Assembly (NCBI GenBank): GCA_046330285.1 | Contig: JAXLSX010000002.1 | Span: 62,001 to 126,000, forward strand | Direction of reading: 5' to 3' | Length of the DNA stretch: 64,000 nucleotides | Source: RHKX01 sp046330285 | Lineage (GTDB): Bacteria > Actinomycetota > Thermoleophilia > Solirubrobacterales > 70-9 | In this document: one piece after another, positions 1-8,575 of the stretch | Layout of the letters: each line of letters starts with the position of its first letter | Numbering within the stretch: position 1 is the first letter of the stretch | Program-made: the position numbers and the translations under genes | The notes under the pieces: generated by a model | The model's input: the letters and a program-made list of their open reading frames with translations, nothing else | Databases searched by the model: none | What the model was told of the DNA's origin: nothing

Positions 1-516
1 AGCCAGGATCTGCCGATCAAGAAGACCGTCACGGTCGTCCTGCCGGAGCCGCTCGACGTCGAGGAGGTCGAGTATCGCTCCGTGCTCGTGCCTTTCGAGG
101 ACGATCCGTTCTCGGAGCTGACGATCGGGACGGCGGCTCGCCTCGCCGCTCGGAAGGGACGCGGCATCCACATCCTCTCGCTGCTCAACGTCCCGGCGCA
201 CTTGCCGATCGACGCGCCCCTGCCGCGGCAGCAGGAGAAGGCGCAATCGAAGATCGAGCGGGCGAAGTTGATCGGCGGCCGCCGGGTCACCGGCCACGTC
301 CAGAGGGTCCGGCCGGGGCAGGCGCCGAAGGCGATCATCGAGGAGGCGGTCGACATCAAGGCTGTGGCCATCGTCATGCAGCTCACCTACCGAAACGGGA
401 CCCCGCTCTACGGCAAGACGCTGCAGGGCGTGCTCGGCAAGCGCCCCTGCCGGGTCATCGTCGCGGCGAACCCGCTCGGCGAAGAGGCCGAAGGCCAGAT
501 GGCGGCGACCGTCTGA
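1..516 (+). CDS. APC-type permease, C-terminal universal stress (USP) domain, 5' partial
   Basis: The reading frame is open from base 1 and ends at a TGA at 514-516, so the gene starts upstream of the window. The 171 visible residues match a USP domain: a first strand with VLVPFEDDPF, a helix with TIGTAARLAARKGR and a terminal strand CRVIVAA. The linker before it (VVLPEPLDVEEVEYRSVLVP) resembles the linker joining the permease and USP parts of the gene at 781-2724, so I infer this is the tail of a paralogous permease-USP fusion rather than a free USP. A GTG at 82 would give a short stand-alone protein but would cut into the first strand. Confidence is good for USP and moderate for the fusion. 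Confidence 0.7.
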   Translation, partial: SQDLPIKKTVTVVLPEPLDVEEVEYRSVLVPFEDDPFSELTIGTAARLAARKGRGIHILSLLNVPAHLPIDAPLPRQQEKAQSKIERAKLIGGRRVTGHVQRVRPGQAPKAIIEEAVDIKAVAIVMQLTYRNGTPLYGKTLQGVLGKRPCRVIVAANPLGEEAEGQMAATV

Positions 517-575
517 GTGGAACTAGCGGCCGATCGGCGCGGACGGGCCGCATTCCTGCAACTAGAATCGCCGCC

Positions 576-770
576 GTGGCGACCAGGCAGCGCATCGGGT
601 CGAGCGGGACGAAGGTGCTCTCGTCGGTGATCCTGATCCTCGGCGTGATCATCGTCATCCGGACGATCGCCGCCGGCGGCGGACCGGTGTCCGCGGGCGT
701 CCTGCTCGGGATCGTCTTCGCGGCGATCGGCGGCGCCCGCCTCTACCTCGCGAGCAGGCGCCCGGCTTGA
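576..770 (+). CDS. small membrane protein
   Basis: This encodes a 64-residue protein with a GTG start. Two hydrophobic segments (about residues 13-30 and 37-58) suggest a two-pass or hairpin membrane protein. No family is recognised. The start is supported by a TAGAAT box at 563-568, exactly 7 nt upstream, the leaderless spacing seen at other genes here. It ends 10 bp before the large permease at 781, so the two are probably co-transcribed. It could be a small partner of that permease, but this rests only on position. Confidence 0.6.
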   Translation: MATRQRIGSSGTKVLSSVILILGVIIVIRTIAAGGGPVSAGVLLGIVFAAIGGARLYLASRRPA

Positions 771-780
771 GGCTGCGCCT

Positions 781-2724
781 GTGAAGGATCGCCGCATCGC
801 CAAGCCGGCCCTCGGCCGGCGCTTCCTCGGCGTGCCGTGGCTCTGGGCAGTGGCGCACTCGGCGATCGCCTTCTCGGTCTATTACGCCCTCGGGGTGGTC
901 GCCGACGACGCGCTGGCGCTGACCCCGGTGATCTTCGCGATCGCGGGCCTGATCTACGTGCTGACGACGATGACCTACGTCGAGGGCGGGGCGATGTTCC
1001 GCGAGCGCGGCGGATCCAACACGCTCGCCCGGCACGCCTTCAACGAGCTCGTCAGCTTCGTCGCCGGCTGGGCGATCCTGATCGACTACGTGATCGTCAT
1101 CGCCCTGGCGGCCGTGACCGTCCCGCACTACCTGGGACCGATCTCGTCCAGCCTCGCCGACGGGATCGGCGAGCAGATCGTCGCCATCGGCGTTGTCGTG
1201 GTCGTCGCCGGGATCAACATCGTGGGGTTCACCGGCAGCCGCCGCCAGGGCGTGCTGGTGGCGATGACCGCCGCCGACCTCCTACTCCAGTTCCTGCTCG
1301 TGATCGTCGGCCTGATCGTCGTCTGGGACCCGAGCGCGCTGACCAACTCGCTCGACGCGTTCGGCATGCCCAGCGTCGAGAACCTCGCCCAGGCACTGGT
1401 GATCTCGATGGTCGCGGTCGCCGGCATCGAGGCGTCGTCGGACCTCGCTCCGGACCTCGCGTGGCGTCGTGAAGATCTGCGCAACGTGCTCCGCGCCGGA
1501 ACCTTCGTCGTCCCGTTCGTCTACGTCGGGATGTCGCTCGTCGCGTTGATGGCCCTGCCGGTGGTCGCCGGTCCGGACGGGGCGACCACCGCGCTCGCGA
1601 CGACGTGGGAGGACGCGCCCGTGCTCGGCATCACTTCCGCCTTCTCGCCGGAGTGGCTCTCGGAGATCTTCAAGTGGGCGGTTGTCGCGATCGCGCCGCT
1701 GATCCTGTTCTTCGCCGCGAACGTGACGATGCTCGGGCTCTCCAGGCACACATACGTGCTCGCGACGAATCGCCAGATCCCGAGCTGGCTCGGCAAGCTC
1801 GGCGGCACCCGCTCCACCCCTCACGTCGCGATCGTGATCGCCGCGCTGTTCGCGATCGGGCTCGTGCTTCCCGGCGACATCGAGCTGCTCGCCGGCGTCT
1901 TCGCCTTCGGCGCGACGTTGGCGATCTCGATCGCCCACCTGTCGCTGATCCGGCTCCGGTTCACCGACCCCGACCGCGAACGGCCCTACTCGGTGCCGTT
2001 CGGAATCCGGATCCGGGGTACCACGGTGCCGCTGCCGTCGCTCCTCGGTCTGCTCCTGACCGGCGCCGGGTTCATCTCGATCGTCGTCCTCCACGGATCG
2101 GCGCTCTGGGTCGGCGGCGCCTGGATGGCCTTCGGGCTGATCTCTTACTTCGTCTATCGCCGGCTCGTCCATGGCCTGCCGCTCACGACCCGCGTCTCGG
2201 TGCCCGAGCAGGCGCTGCTCAAGCATCCGCCCGACGTCGAGCTCGAGAGCGTCCTCGTGCCCATCACCGGCACCGGCAAGCTCGAGGACGACATCGTCCA
2301 GACCGCCTGCCGGCTGGCCGAGTCGAACCCGCTCGAGGGTCAGCGGAATCCGCGGCTGGAGCTCCTGTACGTGATCGACCTGCCGCTGACCGTTCCGCTC
2401 GAGGGCCCGATCCCACCAGACAAGGTCGTGGCCGCCGACCGGGCGCTGAGCCGGGCCTGCGAGATCATCGCCGAGTACCCGGGGGTCGAGGCCGACAGCG
2501 ACTACGTCCTCGCCCGCAACGTCGGCGAGGCGATCGTCCAGCGGGCCCGTGAGCACGAAGTCGAGGCGATCATCGTCGGCGGTGAGCCGCCGACGGCCAT
2601 TCGCGGTGGGGCCGTGCTGGGCGGGGTTCGCGGATCGAAGCCGGCCGAGATCGGGCCCGTCAGCGAGTACGTCCTCCGGCACGCCCCGTGCAGGGTCCTG
2701 CTGACGGCCCCTCCCGAGCAATAA
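781..2724 (+). CDS. APC family permease fused to a universal stress domain
   Basis: A 647-residue inner-membrane transporter starting at GTG. Residues of about 15-470 form a 12-segment APC-fold permease, and about 485-647 form a USP-like cytoplasmic domain (LESVLVPITGTG near its start, CRVLLTA at its end). This architecture resembles the KimA-type potassium importers and the mycobacterial APC permease encoded beside ceoB/ceoC. The two TrkA-type proteins just downstream fit a cation, possibly potassium, transport role, although an amino-acid substrate cannot be excluded from sequence. The upstream partial gene looks like a paralogue, so the locus holds two such fusions in tandem. Confidence 0.8.
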   Translation: MKDRRIAKPALGRRFLGVPWLWAVAHSAIAFSVYYALGVVADDALALTPVIFAIAGLIYVLTTMTYVEGGAMFRERGGSNTLARHAFNELVSFVAGWAILIDYVIVIALAAVTVPHYLGPISSSLADGIGEQIVAIGVVVVVAGINIVGFTGSRRQGVLVAMTAADLLLQFLLVIVGLIVVWDPSALTNSLDAFGMPSVENLAQALVISMVAVAGIEASSDLAPDLAWRREDLRNVLRAGTFVVPFVYVGMSLVALMALPVVAGPDGATTALATTWEDAPVLGITSAFSPEWLSEIFKWAVVAIAPLILFFAANVTMLGLSRHTYVLATNRQIPSWLGKLGGTRSTPHVAIVIAALFAIGLVLPGDIELLAGVFAFGATLAISIAHLSLIRLRFTDPDRERPYSVPFGIRIRGTTVPLPSLLGLLLTGAGFISIVVLHGSALWVGGAWMAFGLISYFVYRRLVHGLPLTTRVSVPEQALLKHPPDVELESVLVPITGTGKLEDDIVQTACRLAESNPLEGQRNPRLELLYVIDLPLTVPLEGPIPPDKVVAADRALSRACEIIAEYPGVEADSDYVLARNVGEAIVQRAREHEVEAIIVGGEPPTAIRGGAVLGGVRGSKPAEIGPVSEYVLRHAPCRVLLTAPPEQ

Positions 2725-2734
2725 CATCGGGTCC

Positions 2735-3181
2735 ATGCTGATCCTGATTGTGGGATGCGGACGCGTGGGGTCGTCCGTCGCGCGAACGATGCTGGCCGAA
2801 GGCCACGACGTCTCCTGCCTCGACGAGGACCCCGACTCGCACGCCCGGCTCGAGCTCGGGCTCGACACTTCCTGGGAGGACGCGGGAGGGCAGTTCACCG
2901 TCGGCACGGGACTCGAGATCGACGCCCTGACGACCGCGGGGATCGAGCGCGCCGACGTCTTCGTCGCCTCCACGAACGGCGACAACACCAACATCGTCAT
3001 TGCGCAGATCGCTCAGCGGCGCTTCCGGGTCGAGACCGTGATCGCGCGAATCCTCGATCCCTACCGGGCCGAGTGGTACGCGACGCAGGGGCTCCGCACC
3101 ATCTGCCCGACGCGGACGGCGATCGAGATGCTCGAGACGAGCGTCCGCGAGGTCGCCGCCGCGAGGGAGGAGCAGGCGTGA
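2735..3181 (+). CDS. TrkA-N (RCK) NAD-binding protein lacking an RCK_C domain
   Basis: This is a 148-residue Rossmann protein of the TrkA/KtrA regulatory class, which gates cation transporters on NAD(H)/nucleotide binding. The glycine motif VGCGRVGSSVA lies at about residues 6-16, with acidic residues ending strand 2 (CLDEDPD). Usual TrkA-like units are about 220 residues with an RCK_C domain; this one stops after the Rossmann domain. A TAACAT box at 2722-2727 sits 7 nt before the ATG, suggesting a leaderless transcript. Its stop overlaps the next gene's ATG (TGATG), so the two are translationally coupled and may form a heteromer. Confidence 0.8.
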   Translation: MLILIVGCGRVGSSVARTMLAEGHDVSCLDEDPDSHARLELGLDTSWEDAGGQFTVGTGLEIDALTTAGIERADVFVASTNGDNTNIVIAQIAQRRFRVETVIARILDPYRAEWYATQGLRTICPTRTAIEMLETSVREVAAAREEQA

Positions 3182-3894
3182 TGGGCGAGCCGCTCTCAGG
3201 CGGCGAGTACATGCTGATCGTCGGCGGCGGCAAGGTCGGCTGGAACCTCGCCCGCGAGCTGATCGACAAGGGACACGAGGTGACCCTGATCGAGTCCGAT
3301 CGCGAGCGCTACCTGACCGTCGAGCAGGAGCTCGAGCACCGGGTCCTCTACGGAGACGCGAGCGAGCTCTGGGTCCTCGAGCGGGCCGGGATCGCCCGCG
3401 CCGGAATGGTCATCGCGGTCACCGGCGACGACGAGGACAACCTCCTGATCTGCCAGGTCGCCAAGGACAAGTACGGCGTCGACCGCGTGATCGCGCGCGT
3501 CAACAACCCGAGGAACCGGCAGCACTTCGAGCTTCTCGGCGTCAAGCCCTACGTCTCGGCGACCGACCTGATCCTGCGGCTGATCGAGCGCCAGGTCCCG
3601 CGCTACGGCCTCGTCCACCTGCTCGACCTCGCCGACGCGAAGATCGAGATCATCGACCTGCTGATCGGCGAGCACGCGCAGGTCGTCGGCAAGCAGCTCC
3701 ACGAGCTCGAGATGCCGAAGGGCAGCCTGCTGATCAGCGTCATGCGCGAGGGCACCGGCTTCGTGCCGACACCGGACACCGTGCTCGAGGCCGGCGACGA
3801 GGTCCTCGCCGTGCTCGACCCGCGGGTCGAGGAGGAGCTGACCCGCTACCTCGGCCTCGAAGAGGGCACGGTCGACCGGACGCCCGACGCCTGA
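3181..3894 (+). CDS. trkA: TrkA-type potassium uptake regulator with RCK_N and RCK_C
   Basis: A 237-residue protein with a full RCK_N Rossmann domain (VGGGKVGWNLA near residue 15, acidic IESDRER after strand 2) and a C-terminal RCK_C domain of about 75 residues (from roughly residue 155, ending LAVLDPRVEEEL). It would bind nucleotide and regulate a cation channel or transporter from the cytoplasm. The start is the ATG that overlaps the preceding stop; a GTG one codon earlier is possible. No TrkH/TrkB channel is in the window, so the partner may be the APC-USP permease upstream, as in the mycobacterial ceoBC neighbourhood. The role in potassium uptake is inferred. Confidence 0.85.
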   Translation: MGEPLSGGEYMLIVGGGKVGWNLARELIDKGHEVTLIESDRERYLTVEQELEHRVLYGDASELWVLERAGIARAGMVIAVTGDDEDNLLICQVAKDKYGVDRVIARVNNPRNRQHFELLGVKPYVSATDLILRLIERQVPRYGLVHLLDLADAKIEIIDLLIGEHAQVVGKQLHELEMPKGSLLISVMREGTGFVPTPDTVLEAGDEVLAVLDPRVEEELTRYLGLEEGTVDRTPDA

Positions 3895-3895
3895 G

Positions 3896-5128
3896 GTGGC
3901 CGACCGCCGCGTCGATCACCTGCTCGTGGGCGGCGGCATCGCCTCCGCCTACTGTGCGGCCGAGCTGCGCAAGCGCGGCGCCGAGGGCTCCATCCTGCTC
4001 GCCGGCCGCGAGCCCGAGCCGCCCTACGACCGGCCGCCGCTCTCGAAGGAGTACCTGCGCGGCGACGCGAGCCGCGAGGACGGCTACGTCCACCCGCTCT
4101 CCTGGTACGAGGAGAACGACGTCGAGCTCCTGACCGGGCGCAGCGTGATCTCGCTCGACGCCGGCGCTCGGACCGCGAAGATCCAGGGCGGGGAGGAGGT
4201 CGAGTTCGGGACGGCGCTGCTCGCGACCGGCGCGATGGTGAACCTCCTCCGGGTCGACGGCGCCCAGCTCGAGGGGATCCACTATCTCCGGGCCTACGGC
4301 AACTCCGATTCGATCCGCGAGGACGTCGCCGGAGCCGAGCACGTCGTCTGCGTCGGCGGCGGCTACATCGGCGCCGAGGTCGCCGCCTCGCTGATCGAGA
4401 TGGGCAAGCGCTGCACGATCGTCGAGATCGAATCGGTGATCCTCTCCCGCGTCTTCGGGGAGGACGTCGGCCGCCGCCTCCAGTCGCTGCTCGCCGAGCG
4501 GGGCGTCGAGTTCGCGGCGGGGGAGACCGTGGCTGCGTTCGAGGGCGACGAGCGCGTCACGACGGTCCTGACCGAGAGCGGCTTGGCGATCGACTGCGAC
4601 GCGGTCGTGGTCGGCGCCGGCGTCCGGCCCGACACGATGCTCGCCGGCCGCGCCGGGCTCGACGTCGAGAACGGAATCGTCTGCGACTCGGGGCTCGAGA
4701 CCTCGGTCGAGGGGATCTTCGCGGCGGGCGACTGCTGCAACTACGACAGCGAGCTGCACGGGGGCAGGGCCCGCTTCGAGCACTGGGACGTCGCGCTCCA
4801 CCAGGGGCGACACGCCGCCCGCGGGATGCTCGGCGACAAGCGTCCCTACCGGGTCGTTCCGTACTTCTTCAGCGACCTCTCCGACTGGGCCTCGCTGGAG
4901 CACGTCGGCGGCGCCTCCGACTGGGACGAGGTGCTCTGGCGCGGCGATCCCGATGCCGGGGAGTACTCGGCCTGGTACCTGAGCTCGGACCGCGTCGTGG
5001 CGGCCCTTGCGGTCGGCCGTTCCGAGGATCTGCTGCCGGCACGGCGGCTGATCGAGTCGGGCGAACCGGTGGGCGAACGCCGCGCTGCGATCGCCGACGC
5101 GGGCGCCGACCTCGCCGACCTCGGCTAG
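3896..5128 (+). CDS. FAD-dependent NAD(P)H oxidoreductase, ferredoxin-reductase/AIF type
   Basis: A 410-residue flavoprotein of the pyridine nucleotide-disulfide class without an active-site disulfide. The FAD-binding motif VGGGIASAYCA is at the N-terminus, PYDRPPLSKEYL follows as in rubredoxin/ferredoxin reductases, an NAD(P)H-binding VGGGYIGAEVAASL lies near residue 155, and IFAAGDCC marks the second FAD contact near residue 280. A C-terminal reductase domain of about 80 residues completes it. It starts at GTG one base after the preceding stop, so it is in the trkA operon. The electron acceptor is not evident, since no ferredoxin or rubredoxin gene is adjacent. Confidence 0.85.
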   Translation: MADRRVDHLLVGGGIASAYCAAELRKRGAEGSILLAGREPEPPYDRPPLSKEYLRGDASREDGYVHPLSWYEENDVELLTGRSVISLDAGARTAKIQGGEEVEFGTALLATGAMVNLLRVDGAQLEGIHYLRAYGNSDSIREDVAGAEHVVCVGGGYIGAEVAASLIEMGKRCTIVEIESVILSRVFGEDVGRRLQSLLAERGVEFAAGETVAAFEGDERVTTVLTESGLAIDCDAVVVGAGVRPDTMLAGRAGLDVENGIVCDSGLETSVEGIFAAGDCCNYDSELHGGRARFEHWDVALHQGRHAARGMLGDKRPYRVVPYFFSDLSDWASLEHVGGASDWDEVLWRGDPDAGEYSAWYLSSDRVVAALAVGRSEDLLPARRLIESGEPVGERRAAIADAGADLADLG

Positions 5129-5149
5129 CTAACCTCCCGGGCCAACCCT

Positions 5150-5220
5150 TGCGGGCTGGTGTAATGGCAACACGCCTGTCTCTGGAACAGGTATTCGGGG
5201 TTCGAGTCCCTGGCCCGCAG
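5150..5220 (+). tRNA. tRNA-Gln (CTG anticodon)
   Basis: A full cloverleaf can be drawn. The acceptor stem is TGCGGGC with GCCCGCA, the D arm is GTGT/ACAC, and the anticodon stem CCTGT/ACAGG encloses loop CTCTGGA with anticodon CTG. The T arm is CGGGG-TTCGAGT-CCCTG, with G as discriminator. The first base is U, as is usual for bacterial tRNA-Gln. The CCA end is not encoded. Confidence 0.95.
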
Positions 5221-5376
5221 CTTTCTCGGCCTGAGCGTCGAGATCCTCTGGACGGTTGTTCTAGGCGTTCTTGCTCAACGCTTGTCCAACCAGTGGTGCG
5301 TTCCGGCCTGAACTTCGTTTGCGAGCCGATCAGGCGGGGGTAGGGAATGGCGTACTGCAACTTGGGAGGGGTTGGG
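5221..5376 (+). other. intergenic region after tRNA-Gln
   Basis: These 156 bases lie between the tRNA and the next coding start. I see no convincing coding frame, repeat or strong hairpin. A purine-rich ribosome binding site (GGGAGGGG) ends the region before the ATG at 5377. Confidence 0.5.
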
Positions 5377-5874
5377 ATGTCGAAGCGCACTGCGGTATTG
5401 ACGGGGCTGGCGGGGGCCGGGATCGGCGCTCTGGTCGGCCTGCCGTACCTGTTCCGGGCGGGGGAGTGCTCCGTCCTCGGCGCCCAGTCGGTCCAGTGCA
5501 CGATGAACGAGGCGATCGGCCCGTTCCTGAGCGCGATCGCGGTCGGCTTCGTGATCGCGATGGTCGTCGGGAACGCCGTAGCAATCGCCGCCCGGCGATC
5601 CCTCGCCCCGAACGTGAGCAGCAGGAAGCCGCCGCGGGCCGCCGCCGACATCGAGGATCCCGCCATCCAGCTCGCGGCGTGGGGGATGCCGCCGAAGGCG
5701 GGCCAGCGCACCGTCAGCCTCGCCGACCCGGCGCCCCGGCGATCGACCGGAGCCGGCGCCTCGCCGGCGGCCGGGGCGGGAGGGGGCTACGGCGCCGCCC
5801 GAGCCGCGCGAGCGGCCGCACGGCACCCGCGGCAGCCCCTCCACGTCGTCTCCGGATCCGGCGAGCACTCCTGA
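5377..5874 (+). CDS. small membrane protein of unknown function
   Basis: A 165-residue protein. Hydrophobic segments are seen at about residues 5-22 (TAVLTGLAGAGIGALVGLPYL) and 46-70 (FLSAIAVGFVIAMVVG), with two cysteines between them (GECSVLGAQSVQC) that could form a disulfide in an external loop. The C-terminal half is Ala/Arg/Gly-rich and probably disordered. I chose the ATG at 5377 because GGGAGGGG lies at good distance; an in-frame ATG at 5347 would add ten polar residues. No family is recognised. Confidence 0.6.
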   Translation: MSKRTAVLTGLAGAGIGALVGLPYLFRAGECSVLGAQSVQCTMNEAIGPFLSAIAVGFVIAMVVGNAVAIAARRSLAPNVSSRKPPRAAADIEDPAIQLAAWGMPPKAGQRTVSLADPAPRRSTGAGASPAAGAGGGYGAARAARAAARHPRQPLHVVSGSGEHS

Positions 5875-5929
5875 CGCGGGGCGCGCGAGCGCGGCGGGAT
5901 CGTCGCGGGCGAGCGCTAATCTGCGTGCA

Positions 5930-6643
5930 ATGAGTGGAAAAACGGCCATCATCGCGGCGCTCGCCGCGGGCACGATCTGGGTCGCCGGCTGCGGTGGCGA
6001 CGATGCGACGACCTCGACCGTCACCTCCTCCTCGTCGACGACCTCGACGACGGCGGTGTCGACCGAAGAGTTCATCACCGCCGCGGATGCACGCTGCGCG
6101 GAAGCCAACGCGGCGATCGCGAACCTGACCTCCGATGGCTCCGGCAGCTCGACCTCGATCCAGCAGCAGGCGGACATCACCAAGCAGACCTTGACCGGCC
6201 TGAAGTCGCTCGGCAGCCCCGACGACCCCGATGGCTCGCTCGCCGATTACTACTCCGCGGTCAAGGAGCAGGTCTCCCTGCTCGGCCAGCAGGAGACGGC
6301 ACTGGCCTCGGGTGACAGCGCCGGCGCCGAGGCGCTCACCACTCAGCTCGACCAGGCCGAGACCGACGCCCAGACGGCCGCGGAGTCGTTCGGCTTCGAG
6401 GAGTGCGGCCAGGCCGGCACGGCGATCTCGACCGACACCTCCACCGCGACGACTACGCCGGCTCCGGCGACGACGACGCCACCGGCTACGACCACGCCGC
6501 CGGCGACGACCCCGGCGCCCGTCACTCCCGCGCCTTCGACCGGCGGCACCTCCGGGGGCACCAGCTCCGGCGGCACCTCGGGAGGCACCGGCGGAACCTC
6601 CGGCGGCTCCGGCGGCTCGTCCGGCGGGATCAGCGCCGGCTGA
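5930..6643 (+). CDS. secreted lipoprotein with Thr/Pro and Gly/Ser-rich tail
   Basis: A 237-residue lipoprotein. The signal peptide ends with a lipobox-like VAGCGG, so Cys21 would be lipidated. A Ser/Thr linker is followed by an all-helical domain at about residues 45-160 (DARCAEANAAIANL to FGFEECGQAG, with one cysteine near each end). The last 70 residues are low-complexity: TTTPPATTPAP units and then GGTSGG units. The start is supported by a TAATCT box at 5917-5922, 7 nt before the ATG. A cell-envelope role is inferred; no enzyme motif is seen. Its domain resembles that of the lipoprotein at 11448-12014. Confidence 0.7.
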   Translation: MSGKTAIIAALAAGTIWVAGCGGDDATTSTVTSSSSTTSTTAVSTEEFITAADARCAEANAAIANLTSDGSGSSTSIQQQADITKQTLTGLKSLGSPDDPDGSLADYYSAVKEQVSLLGQQETALASGDSAGAEALTTQLDQAETDAQTAAESFGFEECGQAGTAISTDTSTATTTPAPATTTPPATTTPPATTPAPVTPAPSTGGTSGGTSSGGTSGGTGGTSGGSGGSSGGISAG

Positions 6644-6670
6644 GGATCCCTCCGGGCACGGCGGGGCGGC

Positions 6671-8575
6671 TCAGGCCGCGATCTGGCCGGCCCAGGTCCC
6701 GTACAGGCGGGCGTAGGCGCCGCCGAGCTCGAGCAGTTCCTCGTGGGTGCCGCTCTCGGCGATCCTCCCGTGCTCGAGGACGACGATCTTGTCCGCCCGA
6801 CGAATCGTCGAGAGGCGGTGGGCGATGACGATGGCGGTCCGGCCGACGAGTAGCCGCTCGAGGCCCTGCTCGATCCGCTTCTCGGTCCGGACGTCGACGT
6901 TCGAGGTCGCCTCGTCGAGGATCAGGATCCGCGGCTCGGCGAGCAGCGCCCGGGCGAAGGCGACGATCTGCCGCTCGCCGGCTGACAGCGCCGCACCGCG
7001 CTCGCCGACCTCGGTGTCGAGCCCCTCCGGCAGGCCCTCGATCAACGGCTCGCCGCCGACCGTTCGCAGCGCCTCCATGATCTCCTCGCGCGTCGCCTCG
7101 GGGCGGCCGAAGGCGACGTTGTCGGCGATCGTGCCGCTGAACAGGAACCCCTCCTGGGGGACGATCCCGAGCCGGCTCCGGAGGGCTTTCGAGTCGAGCT
7201 CGCGGACGTCGACGCCGTCGATCAGGATCCGTCCGTGCTGGGGGTCGTAGAAGCGGGCGACGAGCTTCGCCATCGTCGACTTGCCGGCGCCGGTCTCGCC
7301 GACGAGCGCGACGGTCTGGCCGGGGAGGATCTCGAGGTCGACGTTGCGGAGCGCCCAGTCGTCGGCGACGTCCGGATCTTCGGCGTAGCCGAACGAGACG
7401 CCCTCGAGGTCGATCGCCCCGCGAATCTCACCGGGGTCGATCGCGTTCGGGGGGTCGACGAGGTCGGGCTCGGTGTCGAGGAGGTCGAAGATCTTGTCCA
7501 GCGCCGCCATCCCCTGCTGGTAGGTCGTGTAGAGCTGGCTGATCTGCTGGATCGGGTCGAAGAACGTCTGCAGGTAGCCGACGAACGCGAAGAGGATGCC
7601 GATCTCGATGTGGCCGTTGATCGCCTGGTAGCCGCCGAACAGGAGGATCGCGGCGGTCCCGACCGCCGAGAGCAGCTCGACCGCGGGGAAATAGGAGGCG
7701 TTGAGGTAGACCGTCCGCATGTTGACCTCGCGGTTCTCCTCGTTGAGGACCGACATCTCGGTCAGGTGCCGGGGCTCCTGGCCGAAGCTGCGGACGACGC
7801 GGACGCCGCTGAGGCTCTCCTGCAGGTAGGCGGTGATGTTGGCGATCTTCTCCCTGGTCAGCCGGTAGGCGCTCGCGGAGGCGACCCGGAAGACGATGCT
7901 GCCGATCGCGAGGATCGGGAAGGTCAGGAAGGTCACGAGCGCCAATTGCACGTCGATCGCGAGCAGGATCACGACCACTCCGACCAGGGTCAGGACGCTG
8001 GAGACCATCGTCACGATGCCGTCTGTGACGAGCGTGTCGAGCGCCTGGACGTCGTTGGTCATCCGCGAGATCAGCACCCCCGGCCGGTTCCGCGTGTAGA
8101 AGCCGAGCGACATCGACTGCAGGTGGGTGTAGATCCGCTCGCGGAGGTCCTGCAGAGCGCGCTGGCCGACCCAGCCGACGAGGTAGGTCTGGACGTAGGT
8201 TGCGACCCAGAAGATCAGCGCCGAGGCGAGGAAGGCGACGACGATCAGCGTCAGCGCGTTGAGATCGCTGCTCTCCGGCGGGTTGGTCCCGATCCCCTTG
8301 TCGATCGCGAGACCGGCGAGGTAGGGCGGTGCGAGCGCGGCGGCGGTCGCGATCACCAGTGCTGTCAGCATCAACGCGACGCGCGTGCGATACGGGCGCA
8401 GCAGGCCGAGCATCCACCGGATCTTGCGCCCGCGCCCGTCCTCGCCCCGGATCGTCTTCCAGAGGGCCTTGACGAGCAGCCAGGCGTCGCCGATGCCGCG
8501 ACGCCCCTCTTCGCGCTCCTGCATGTCGACCGAGCCCTCGCCTCCGGAGGCCGGCTTGTCGCCGTTTCTGCTCAC
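6671..8575 (-). CDS. ABC exporter, ATPase-permease half with catalytic glutamate (subunit 2)
   Basis: A 634-residue half-transporter with six membrane helices (about residues 60-350) and a C-terminal ATPase. Walker A is GETGAGKS (426-433), the Q-loop VPQEGF is intact, the signature is a divergent LSAGE (530-534), Walker B ILILDE carries the catalytic Glu (about 555), and the H-loop is IVIAHR. It starts at GTG overlapping the stop of the upstream half-transporter by 4 bp, so the pair is one operon and should form a heterodimer. The substrate is unknown; drugs or lipids are typical of the class. Confidence 0.85.
   Translation of the reverse strand: MSRNGDKPASGGEGSVDMQEREEGRRGIGDAWLLVKALWKTIRGEDGRGRKIRWMLGLLRPYRTRVALMLTALVIATAAALAPPYLAGLAIDKGIGTNPPESSDLNALTLIVVAFLASALIFWVATYVQTYLVGWVGQRALQDLRERIYTHLQSMSLGFYTRNRPGVLISRMTNDVQALDTLVTDGIVTMVSSVLTLVGVVVILLAIDVQLALVTFLTFPILAIGSIVFRVASASAYRLTREKIANITAYLQESLSGVRVVRSFGQEPRHLTEMSVLNEENREVNMRTVYLNASYFPAVELLSAVGTAAILLFGGYQAINGHIEIGILFAFVGYLQTFFDPIQQISQLYTTYQQGMAALDKIFDLLDTEPDLVDPPNAIDPGEIRGAIDLEGVSFGYAEDPDVADDWALRNVDLEILPGQTVALVGETGAGKSTMAKLVARFYDPQHGRILIDGVDVRELDSKALRSRLGIVPQEGFLFSGTIADNVAFGRPEATREEIMEALRTVGGEPLIEGLPEGLDTEVGERGAALSAGERQIVAFARALLAEPRILILDEATSNVDVRTEKRIEQGLERLLVGRTAIVIAHRLSTIRRADKIVVLEHGRIAESGTHEELLELGGAYARLYGTWAGQIAA

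Noticed and set aside
1282..3000. Minus-strand open frame of 572 codons opposite the permease
   Set aside because: Low-complexity Asp/Arg/Glu-rich translation without motifs; the plus strand encodes a clear 12-helix permease and USP domain.
6480..6640. Short tandem repeats in the lipoprotein gene
   Set aside because: They are in frame and encode a TPP/GGTSGG low-complexity tail, so they are treated as part of the protein rather than a separate repeat.
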